A stretch of DNA of 5,358 nucleotides from an uncultured Megasphaera sp. (GTDB taxonomy: Bacteria; Bacillota; Negativicutes; Veillonellales; Megasphaeraceae): the NCBI GenBank assembly GCA_937895695.1, contig CALBLM010000308.1, positions 1 to 5,358 of the forward strand, written 5' to 3'. The notes beneath the pieces were generated by a model that did no database searches, was not told where the DNA came from, and saw nothing but the letters and a program-made list of their open reading frames with translations. The translations under genes and the position numbers were made by a program. Positions within the stretch are counted from its first letter, which is position 1, and each line of letters opens with the position of its first letter. Below, one piece after another: positions 1 through 4,602 of the stretch.

Positions 1-166
1 CCGTCGGGCAGTGGGGCAGACAGTCGCCGAGGCCGTCGCAGTAATCATCGCGCATGAGACGGGCTTTGCCGTTTACCATGGCAATGGCACCTTCATGACA
101 CGCTGCGGCACAGGCACCGCAGCCATTGCATTTTTGTGTATCAATATGAATAATTCTTCGAATCAT
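1..166 (-). CDS. 4Fe-4S dicluster ferredoxin-like protein (partial, N-terminal 55 residues)
   Basis: Reading the minus strand from the ATG at 166-164 gives 55 codons that run off the left edge of the window. The protein starts MIRRIIHIDTQKCNGC and carries a classic cluster motif C13-x2-C16-x2-C19-x3-C23, followed by a second cysteine set C43-x5-C49-x3-C53-Pro. This is the pattern of a bacterial ferredoxin domain binding iron-sulfur clusters, so the protein probably carries electrons in the cytoplasm. The segment with DDYCDGLGDCLPxCPT resembles small ferredoxins that in clostridia and Negativicutes often sit beside hcp (hydroxylamine reductase) and a Crp/Fnr regulator; that link is from family knowledge, and hcp itself is not in the window. 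The start is supported by GGAGG at 181-177, about 10 bases upstream. The gene is divergent from the regulator at 317. The full length and any C-terminal domain cannot be seen. Confidence 0.85.
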   Translation of the reverse strand, partial: MIRRIIHIDTQKCNGCGACAAACHEGAIAMVNGKARLMRDDYCDGLGDCLPHCPT

Positions 167-195
167 AGTAGGTATACCTCCGTATATAGATTGTT

Positions 196-225
196 GTATA
201 AACTGATTTCACATGTATCTTACAA
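196..225 (-). promoter_or_regulatory. possible promoter for the leftward ferredoxin gene
   Basis: On the minus strand TTGTAA (225-220) and TTATAC (201-196) are separated by 18 bases, giving a start near 189 and a short leader before the Shine-Dalgarno at 181-177. A second option is TTGTAT (246-241) with TAAGAT (222-217), also 18 apart. Both are imperfect and neither can be preferred with certainty; a weak promoter would fit a gene that needs an activator. Confidence 0.35.
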
Positions 226-257
226 AAAAAGTATAGTATAATACAAGTAGAAATGCT

Positions 258-271
258 GTTGTTTTTACAAC
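258..271. promoter_or_regulatory. candidate Crp/Fnr-type operator (GTTGT-N4-ACAAC)
   Basis: A perfect inverted repeat, GTTGT / TTTT / ACAAC, has the 5-4-5 geometry of Crp/Fnr-family sites (for example TTGAT-N4-ATCAA for FNR). It lies over the -35 box (264-269) of the regulator gene and upstream of the divergent ferredoxin gene. I infer that the regulator encoded at 317 binds here, repressing itself and possibly acting on the ferredoxin promoter. Which protein binds is not shown by sequence. Confidence 0.45.
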
Positions 272-292
272 CGTTTTCTTATTTTTTATCAT
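264..292 (+). promoter_or_regulatory. promoter of the Crp/Fnr-family regulator
   Basis: TTTACA (264-269) and TATCAT (287-292) are separated by exactly 17 bases, each matching the sigma-70 consensus at five of six positions. The predicted start is near 299, leaving a leader of about 18 bases with the Shine-Dalgarno AGGAG at 304-308. Another TATAAT lies at 237-242 but has no convincing -35 on this strand. Confidence 0.6.
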
Positions 293-303
293 GTATTGTG
301 CAT

Positions 304-308
304 AGGAG
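304..308 (+). promoter_or_regulatory. ribosome binding site fixing the regulator start at 317
   Basis: AGGAG at 304-308 is 8 bases before the ATG at 317. The open frame extends upstream to a TTG at 296, but that codon has no Shine-Dalgarno and would place the AGGAG inside the coding region, so the ATG at 317 is preferred. Confidence 0.75.
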
Positions 309-316
309 AGAAGACG

Positions 317-1006
317 ATGAAGAAAGATTTGCTTACGATTCGCAATTCAGAACTTTTTTATAATATATCCAGTGAAGAAATCAGGTTACTGTTGGATGAA
401 ATGCCGGTCAAACGGCAGACCTATGGCAAAGGAAGTTTTATTTTTTATGCCGGCGATACTGTTGCATGTATATATATTCTGCTCACGGGGATGGTGCATA
501 TTATACAGGAAGATTACTGGGGAAATCGTAATATTTTGCGCCAAGTTCGTCCAGGCGGCATGTTTGGTGAGGCCTTTGCCTGTCTTCCCGATTCGGTTGC
601 AACGGTCAGCGTAGCCGTTGTAGAAAAAGCCGAAGTTCTTTGTATTCCTGTCAGCCAGTTTTTGTTGGCAACCCATATGATGACTCCGCCACAGGGAAAA
701 TTTATGATGAATGTGTTGGCTGTAATGGCTAGGCGCAATCGACAACTGACCGAAAAAATACGCTATATTACCCAACGATCTACACGACAAAAAATTATGT
801 TTTATTTATCTGATGAAGCCCTTAGACAACATTCGCATACGTTTACGCTGCCTTTTAATCGACAAGAAATGGCCGATTTCCTGTCTGTCGATCGCAGTGC
901 GATGTCGGCTGAGCTTAGCAAGATGAAACGAGACGGTTTGATTGAGTATCATAAAGACCAATTTGTATTGAAACAATACGATAAAAAGAAGGCTTGCCTA
1001 GGATAG
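317..1006 (+). CDS. Crp/Fnr-family transcriptional regulator
   Basis: This 229-residue protein has the usual two-domain Crp/Fnr layout and length. Residues about 14-115 form the cyclic-nucleotide-binding-like beta-roll (GDTVACIYILLTGMVHI, then RPGGMFGEAFAC), a long connecting helix follows, and residues about 178-220 form the winged helix-turn-helix (FNRQEMADFLSVDRSAMSAE, then MKRDGLIEYH). It would bind DNA as a dimer. The EDYWGNRNIL segment and the SVDRSAMS recognition helix resemble regulators that often neighbour hcp and ferredoxin genes in anaerobic Firmicutes, so a role in nitrosative or redox stress response is a reasonable inference. The cysteines (51, 89, 109, 227) do not make the N-terminal cluster of classical FNR, so an oxygen-labile FNR-type iron-sulfur centre is unlikely; the ligand is unknown. 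It is divergent from the ferredoxin and convergent with ribBA. A palindrome over its -35 box suggests autoregulation. The family is certain; the signal is not. Confidence 0.9.
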   Translation: MKKDLLTIRNSELFYNISSEEIRLLLDEMPVKRQTYGKGSFIFYAGDTVACIYILLTGMVHIIQEDYWGNRNILRQVRPGGMFGEAFACLPDSVATVSVAVVEKAEVLCIPVSQFLLATHMMTPPQGKFMMNVLAVMARRNRQLTEKIRYITQRSTRQKIMFYLSDEALRQHSHTFTLPFNRQEMADFLSVDRSAMSAELSKMKRDGLIEYHKDQFVLKQYDKKKACLG

Positions 1007-1016
1007 ACAAGCCTTC
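982..1016 (-). terminator. intrinsic terminator of ribBA
   Basis: A perfect 9-bp inverted repeat, GAAGGCTTG (988-996) and CAAGCCTTC (1008-1016), with an 11-base loop, is followed on the minus strand by TTTTTATC (987 downwards). It stands 34 bases past the ribBA stop codon. On the plus strand the stem is not followed by a T run, so it should work mainly leftward. The left arm lies within the last codons of the convergent regulator gene. Confidence 0.8.
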
Positions 1017-1049
1017 GTATGGACGAAATGCATTGCGCATACACTGCGA

Positions 1050-2267
1050 TTAGTGTAAGTGCGGAAGGATATGGCCCATTTTATTTTTCTTTGTTTCTAA
1101 GTAAAATTCATCGAATTTTTGTGGTTTCATTTCAATGGGAACCCGTTCTACGATTTCTACACCAAAGCCTTCCAGTCCGTATATTTTTTCCGGATTATTG
1201 GTAAGCAGGCGGATTTCTTTGGCACCAATATCTTGCAGGATTTGTGCGCCTACCCAGTATTCACGTAAATCCGGAGCAAAGCCGAGTTTTTCATTGGCTT
1301 CGACAGTATCATAACCTTGTTCCTGTAAGACATAGGCTTTTAATTTATTGATTAAGCCGATGCCGCGTCCTTCTTGGCGCATATACAACAGAATACCGCG
1401 GCCTTCTTGGTTGATCTGCGTCAAAGCGGCAGCCAGCTGTTCCCCGCAGTCACAACGGCGAGATCCAAATACATCGCCTGTTAAGCATTCGGAGTGAACG
1501 CGGCAGAGAAGGTTTTTGCCATCGCCAATATCGCCTTTGACGAGAGCGACGTGATGTTCGCCGGTCAAATCATTGATATAGCCGTAGATTTTAAAATCGC
1601 CGAATTTCGTCGGCATATTGGCAACAGCTTCGCGAATGACGTGTTTGTCATGACGGCGGCAGTAATTTTGCAAATCATGGATGGTGATAAATTTCAAATT
1701 GTATTTATCAGCAATTTCCCAAAGCTGCGGCGTACGCATCATCGTACCGTCATCAGCCATGATTTCGCAGCACAGACCGACTTGTTTGAGTCCGGCTAAA
1801 CGCATGAGATCTACCGTAGCTTCTGTATGACCATTGCGGGTCAATACACCGCCTCGTTTGGCAATGAGCGGGAAATTATGGCCAGGGCGGCGGAAATCTT
1901 CCGGTTTGGCCGATTCATCCGTGCATTTACGGGCCGTGAGCGCGCGTTCTACAGCTGAAATCCCTGTCGTCGTATCGACATGGTCAATAGAAACGGTAAA
2001 GGCCGTTTCGTGATTATCCGTATTTTCGCTGACCATGGGGGGCAGTCCCAGTTTATGAGCATATTCGATGCTCATAGGCATGCAAATCAGACCTTTGCCA
2101 TGGGTAGCCATGAAATTCATATTTTCTGTTGTACAGTATTGGGCAGCGCAAATAAAATCGCCTTCGTTTTCTCGATCCGGATCATCCGTCACGATAATGA
2201 GCTGTCCAGCCTGTAACGCTTCGATAGCTTCTTCAATGGTGTTAAATTTTCTCTTTTCCTGTTCCAC
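1050..2267 (-). CDS. ribBA: bifunctional 3,4-dihydroxy-2-butanone-4-phosphate synthase / GTP cyclohydrolase II
   Basis: This 405-residue cytoplasmic enzyme catalyses the entry steps of both branches of riboflavin synthesis: ribulose 5-phosphate to 3,4-dihydroxy-2-butanone 4-phosphate, and GTP to the diaminopyrimidinone precursor. Residues about 8-205 are the RibB domain, with the acidic loop DDPDRENEGD (28-37) and GHTEA (146-150), whose His147 matches the metal-binding histidine of E. coli RibB. Residues about 210-400 are the RibA domain: zinc ligands Cys261, Cys272 and Cys274 in HSECLTGDVFGSRRCDCG, Tyr295 before RQEGRGIGL (297-305), Arg335 in PDLREY, and TNNPEK (356-361). Both active sites look intact and the length is normal for RibBA. 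The start is GTG at 2267-2265 with AGGAGG 8 bases upstream. It is preceded by its own promoter and an FMN riboswitch and followed by a terminator, so it appears to be a single-gene unit; the remaining rib genes are not in the window. Confidence 0.98.
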   Translation of the reverse strand: MEQEKRKFNTIEEAIEALQAGQLIIVTDDPDRENEGDFICAAQYCTTENMNFMATHGKGLICMPMSIEYAHKLGLPPMVSENTDNHETAFTVSIDHVDTTTGISAVERALTARKCTDESAKPEDFRRPGHNFPLIAKRGGVLTRNGHTEATVDLMRLAGLKQVGLCCEIMADDGTMMRTPQLWEIADKYNLKFITIHDLQNYCRRHDKHVIREAVANMPTKFGDFKIYGYINDLTGEHHVALVKGDIGDGKNLLCRVHSECLTGDVFGSRRCDCGEQLAAALTQINQEGRGILLYMRQEGRGIGLINKLKAYVLQEQGYDTVEANEKLGFAPDLREYWVGAQILQDIGAKEIRLLTNNPEKIYGLEGFGVEIVERVPIEMKPQKFDEFYLETKKNKMGHILPHLH

Positions 2268-2275
2268 TCGTAAAA

Positions 2276-2281
2276 CCTCCT
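2276..2281 (-). promoter_or_regulatory. ribosome binding site of ribBA with GTG start
   Basis: AGGAGG reads on the minus strand at 2281-2276, 8 bases before the GTG start at 2267. No in-frame ATG lies at a suitable distance. The site is downstream of the terminator hairpin and is not visibly sequestered by it, which argues that FMN control here acts on transcription more than on translation. Confidence 0.75.
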
Positions 2282-2323
2282 GAAATATATAAAGCCCTGA
2301 TCATCACAAAGATGTCAGGGCTT
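2282..2323 (-). terminator. riboswitch-controlled terminator in the ribBA leader
   Basis: Arms AAGCCCTGA and TCAGGGCTT (2323-2315 and 2300-2292 on the minus strand) pair over 9 bp; inside them CATC pairs with GATG beyond one unpaired base, around a 5-base loop. The minus strand then reads TATATATTTC, a U-rich but not pure U tract. It lies between the FMN aptamer and the ribBA Shine-Dalgarno, where an FMN-dependent terminator is expected. Its promoter-side arm is complementary to the 5' end of the aptamer (2484-2478), which offers a ready antiterminator. Confidence 0.75.
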
Positions 2324-2341
2324 ATGAGTCATACTAAATAA

Positions 2342-2356
2342 GCTGCACAATGCAGC
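2342..2356 (-). repeat. small perfect hairpin between aptamer and terminator
   Basis: GCTGCA-TTG-TGCAGC (minus strand) is a perfect 6-bp stem with a 3-base loop in the linker of the FMN riboswitch. It may act as a spacer or pause hairpin during folding; that is inference. Confidence 0.45.
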
Positions 2357-2362
2357 GTATCC

Positions 2363-2489
2363 TATCTTCTTTCATCCAGACTATACTGTCGGTTTTGGAA
2401 TTACACCAAATCCTGAGCTGTATTGCTCCTACGCCGTAGCGTTCGCGGACTATACCGCCGATCGGGAATTACACCCTGCCCTGAAGATA
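2363..2489 (-). ncRNA. FMN riboswitch aptamer (RFN element)
   Basis: The minus strand contains the conserved RFN blocks in order: a closing stem TATCTTC (2489-2483) with GAAGATA (2369-2363), CAGGGCAGGGTGTAATTCCC, GATCGGCGGTATAGTCCGCG, a short variable hairpin, GAGC-N6-GCTC, GGATTTGGTGTAATTCC, ACCGACAGTATAGTCTGGAT, and GAAAGAAGAT. At 127 bases it has the normal size and no helix seems broken. The aptamer binds flavin mononucleotide in the nascent transcript. With the terminator downstream and ribBA after that, high FMN should lower ribBA expression, closing a feedback loop on flavin supply. The second GTGTAATTCC is the same as in the E. coli ribB aptamer. Confidence 0.97.
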
Positions 2490-2506
2490 TGCTTTTTACG
2501 CATTTT

Positions 2507-2535
2507 ATTATACACGGTATGAGAAAAGATTGCAA
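2507..2535 (-). promoter_or_regulatory. promoter of the ribBA riboswitch transcript
   Basis: TTGCAA (2535-2530) and a perfect TATAAT (2512-2507) are 17 bases apart on the minus strand. The start would be near 2500, about 11 bases before the first pairing base of the aptamer, which is the expected position. The -35 box begins only 28 bases after the stop of the upstream glcD-like gene. Confidence 0.85.
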
Positions 2536-2563
2536 GATGTTCCCATAGGGTGCAGATATAAAT

Positions 2564-3967
2564 TTAATTGATATCAAAAATTTTGCCAGGATTGAGAATG
2601 TCGTTGGGATCCAAGGCTTTTTTGATGGCTTTCATCATGGCTAGTTCATCGGGATTCGTAAATTCTTCCATCAGATGTTTGCGTTTGAAGCCAATGCCGT
2701 GTTCGCCGGAAAGGCGACCGCCATGGGCGTAAATAAAGGTGTACAATTCCTGTTGATTGGCGTTGACGCGCTGCGACCAGTCTTCATACGTTTCGTCATC
2801 TTGTTTGAGAATATTCAAATGGATGTTGCCATCGCCGGCATGACTGGCGATGCGGGTGACGAGCTTGTATTTTTTGGCTAGACGGAGAATTTCATCGAGA
2901 AGAAGCGGTTCTTGATCGACCGGAACGACGACATCTTCTTTGCTGACAATCAAACTTTCGGCACGAACGGCTTCGGCAAAGGCTTTGCGAGCCTGCCAAA
3001 TTTTGGCATGATCCGCAACGAGTACAGACGAAGCACCGCTTGTTGTACAGAGTTCGTCGAGTGAAACGGCTTTATCATCCAAATCATCTTCACTGACGCC
3101 TTCGACTTCGACAATCAAATAACAGCCCGTATCACTGCCCTGGAGTTTTTCTCCTAAATACTGTTCGACCGATTTGATAGTAATGTTGTCCATGTATTCG
3201 ACGCATGTCGGAATGATACCGCTCTTAATAATGGTATTGACTGTGCCGATAGCATGATCGGGATCGTCATAAATGGCCAGCAAATCCAGCGTATACTTCG
3301 GCTTGGGCAGGAGTTTGACTGTCGCTTTTGTAATAATGCCTAACGTGCCTTCTGAGCCAATAATCAGTTGGTCCAAGCAGTAGCCTGTCGATTGTTTTTG
3401 CAGCCGCGCGCCAAGGGTAACGATGTGTCCTGTCGGATTGACGACTTCTACGGAATATACTTGATGACGCGTCGTACCGTATTTGACAGCGCGGTTGCCG
3501 CCGGCGTTGGTAGCAATATTGCCGCCAATAAAGCAAGAATCGCCGCTGCAGGGATCGCCGGCATAAAACAGCCCTTTGGCTTCGGCCGCTTTTTGCAGAT
3601 CCGACGTGCGCACGCCCGGTTCGACAACAGCATACATGGCTGTTTCATTGATTTCTAAGATATGGTTCATTTTTTCTGTAGATAATACGATGCCGCCGTA
3701 TGTAGGAACAGCACCGCAAGCTAGTCCGGTGCCGGCACCGCGGGGAACAATGGGGAAGTGATAAGTATTTGCCAGTTTGACAATAGCAGCTGTTTGGGCT
3801 GCCGATTCGACAAAAACGACAGCTTCCGGCATATGATGATACGCCGGATCGGTTACTTCATCATGCGAATAAGGCTGCATGAGATCCGCATCGGTCAATA
3901 CGTTTTTATCGCCGACAATGGCGCGTAGTTTGGTAAGCAGTTCTGTTGAAATTTTGGTATATGACAT
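2564..3967 (-). CDS. FAD-linked oxidoreductase, GlcD / D-lactate dehydrogenase family
   Basis: This 467-residue flavoprotein belongs to the GlcD family, whose members oxidise 2-hydroxy acids such as D-lactate or glycolate. The FAD-binding (PCMH-type) domain covers residues about 45-225, with PRGAGTGL (75-82), GGNIATNAGGN (148-158) and GSEGTLG (204-210). The C-terminal FAD-oxidase domain carries SHAGDGNIH (375-383), SGEHGIG (420-426) and the closing LNPGK (458-462), motifs that line the flavin and substrate site. Length is normal and no frameshift is seen. In anaerobic Firmicutes such enzymes often pass electrons to an electron-transfer flavoprotein to use D-lactate; no etf or lactate permease gene is in the window, so the substrate remains open. 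Start is ATG at 3967 with AGAGGGG (3980-3974) 6 bases upstream. No terminator is visible after the stop, and the FMN-riboswitch ribBA unit follows on the same strand. Confidence 0.92.
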   Translation of the reverse strand: MSYTKISTELLTKLRAIVGDKNVLTDADLMQPYSHDEVTDPAYHHMPEAVVFVESAAQTAAIVKLANTYHFPIVPRGAGTGLACGAVPTYGGIVLSTEKMNHILEINETAMYAVVEPGVRTSDLQKAAEAKGLFYAGDPCSGDSCFIGGNIATNAGGNRAVKYGTTRHQVYSVEVVNPTGHIVTLGARLQKQSTGYCLDQLIIGSEGTLGIITKATVKLLPKPKYTLDLLAIYDDPDHAIGTVNTIIKSGIIPTCVEYMDNITIKSVEQYLGEKLQGSDTGCYLIVEVEGVSEDDLDDKAVSLDELCTTSGASSVLVADHAKIWQARKAFAEAVRAESLIVSKEDVVVPVDQEPLLLDEILRLAKKYKLVTRIASHAGDGNIHLNILKQDDETYEDWSQRVNANQQELYTFIYAHGGRLSGEHGIGFKRKHLMEEFTNPDELAMMKAIKKALDPNDILNPGKIFDIN

Positions 3968-4016
3968 AATTAACCCCTCTTTTACCAGATGAAATGAATC
4001 ATACAGGCCAAATTTT

Positions 4017-4053
4017 TAATACGAAAAATTGTATTACTTTTGTATTAGTACTA
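4017..4053. repeat. operator-like repeats in the leader of the glcD-like gene
   Basis: TAATAC (4017-4022) and GTATTA (4031-4036) form an inverted repeat with 8 bases between. TTGTATTA occurs at 4029-4036 and again at 4040-4047, an exact 11-base spacing, and TAGTACTA (4046-4053) is a perfect palindrome touching the -10 box. Such a cluster just downstream of a promoter suggests repressor binding, but AT-rich DNA produces such patterns easily and I recognise no known operator. Confidence 0.3.
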
Positions 4054-4081
4054 TTATATAGAAGTATTGTAGATTTTTAAA
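4053..4081 (-). promoter_or_regulatory. probable promoter of the glcD-like gene
   Basis: On the minus strand TTTAAA (4081-4076) and a perfect TATAAT (4058-4053) are 17 bases apart. The start would fall near 4046, giving a leader of roughly 80 bases. The -35 matches consensus in four of six positions. Confidence 0.5.
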
Positions 4082-4111
4082 GATAGATTTGGCAGGAAAC
4101 AAGAAAAAGTC

Positions 4112-4140
4112 TTTTACTTCATAGTAAATCAAGGTATACT
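4112..4140 (+). promoter_or_regulatory. probable divIC promoter with overlapping palindrome
   Basis: TATACT (4135-4140) is a good -10, with TTTTAC (4112-4117) 17 bases upstream as a weak -35. A perfect inverted repeat TTTACT-TCAT-AGTAAA (4113-4128) covers the -35 and part of the spacer and could be a binding site. The start would be near 4147. Confidence 0.45.
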
Positions 4141-4183
4141 GATACTATCTATTGAGAATGAACGCGTGTAAAGGAGAACTGGT

Positions 4184-4510
4184 ATGACAGAAAAACGAAT
4201 GATGAGTCCTGAACGAAAACACCAGCGTCACCATAAACAGACGAATAATAATACCTCTCTTTCTACGTATAATTTTATTATTATATTAATTTTTATACTG
4301 GCCACCGTGGTATTTGGATACAGAGGATTTCAATTATATCAGCTTCATCAAGATATGCAGTATGTACTGCAGCAGGAAAAGAGCCTGCGTGATGAAAATG
4401 AACGGCTGCACCAACGTAAAGATAGTTTAAATGATAAAGAAGAATTAGCTAGGCAGGCCAGAGAGCAGTTTGGATTGGTTAAACCGGGCGAAGTTCCTTA
4501 TAGAAAGTAA
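4184..4510 (+). CDS. divIC: DivIC-like septum formation initiator protein
   Basis: This 108-residue protein has the layout of the DivIC/FtsL/FtsB group, small bitopic membrane proteins of the division machinery that link FtsL and DivIB at the septum. A basic, His- and Asn-rich cytoplasmic tail (1-28) precedes one membrane segment (about 29-48, rich in I, L, F and V), then an extracytoplasmic coiled coil (about 50-88) and the family's end motif LARQAREQFGLVKPGEVPY (88-106). DivIC is preferred over FtsL because ftsL normally lies in the mraW-ftsL-pbp cluster, while divIC is typically followed by an S1-domain gene (as divIC-yabR in Bacillus), just as here. The ATG at 4184 has AAGGAG (4171-4176) 7 bases upstream. 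There is no terminator before the next gene 92 bases downstream, so readthrough is likely. Confidence 0.9.
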   Translation: MTEKRMMSPERKHQRHHKQTNNNTSLSTYNFIIILIFILATVVFGYRGFQLYQLHQDMQYVLQQEKSLRDENERLHQRKDSLNDKEELARQAREQFGLVKPGEVPYRK

Positions 4511-4520
4511 GGAAAAAGAA

Positions 4521-4549
4521 TTGAATTTTTTATATTTTATGGGTATAAT
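4521..4549 (+). promoter_or_regulatory. internal promoter for the S1-domain gene
   Basis: TTGAAT (4521-4526) and a perfect TATAAT (4544-4549) are separated by 17 bases, starting 10 bases after the divIC stop. The start near 4556 would give the S1 gene its own transcript in addition to readthrough from divIC. Confidence 0.75.
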
Positions 4550-4559
4550 AATTTCATAC

Positions 4560-4578
4560 GCTTCTATAGAACAGAAGC
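4560..4578 (+). repeat. hairpin at the 5' end of the S1-protein mRNA
   Basis: GCTTCT (4560-4565) and AGAAGC (4573-4578) form a perfect 6-bp stem with a 7-base loop. No T run follows, so it is not a terminator. It would be the first structure of the transcript from the 4521-4549 promoter and ends 5 bases before the Shine-Dalgarno. It might stabilise the mRNA or influence translation. Confidence 0.45.
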
Positions 4579-4583
4579 ATACA

Positions 4584-4589
4584 AGGAGG
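4584..4589 (+). promoter_or_regulatory. ribosome binding site with unusually long spacing
   Basis: A full AGGAGG at 4584-4589 is 13 bases from the ATG at 4603, more than the usual 5-9. No ATG, GTG or TTG occurs between them in any frame, and the protein aligns by eye with the family from this ATG, so the start stands despite the spacing. Confidence 0.65.
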
Positions 4590-4602
4590 AATATAAAGCA
4601 GC

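Noticed and set aside
11..241. Plus-strand open frame of 76 codons
   Set aside because: It is antisense to the ferredoxin gene, whose cysteine motifs are unmistakable, and it lacks family features and a ribosome binding site.
237..242. TATAAT as the main promoter of the regulator
   Set aside because: No reasonable -35 lies 16-18 bases upstream, whereas TTTACA-17-TATCAT at 264-292 fits better and is closer to the gene.
296..316. Upstream TTG start adding 7 residues to the Crp/Fnr regulator
   Set aside because: The TTG at 296 has no Shine-Dalgarno and would put the AGGAG at 304-308 inside the gene; the ATG at 317 is well placed 8 bases after it.
386..790. Minus-strand open frame of 134 codons inside the regulator gene
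   Set aside because: It lies antisense within an intact Crp/Fnr coding region, and its translation shows no domain or sensible composition.
988..1016. Bidirectional terminator serving the regulator too
   Set aside because: On the plus strand the stem is followed by GTATGGACG, with no T run, so only leftward termination is supported.
1019..1204. Plus-strand small open frame downstream of the regulator
   Set aside because: It overlaps the 3' end of ribBA on the other strand and has no Shine-Dalgarno sequence.
2543..2551. Terminator for the glcD-like gene at CCCATAGGG
   Set aside because: The stem is only 3 bp and no T tract follows.
3267..3536. Minus-strand open frame in another frame of the glcD-like gene
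   Set aside because: The glcD-like frame is continuous with all family motifs, so this is a shadow and not evidence of a frameshift.
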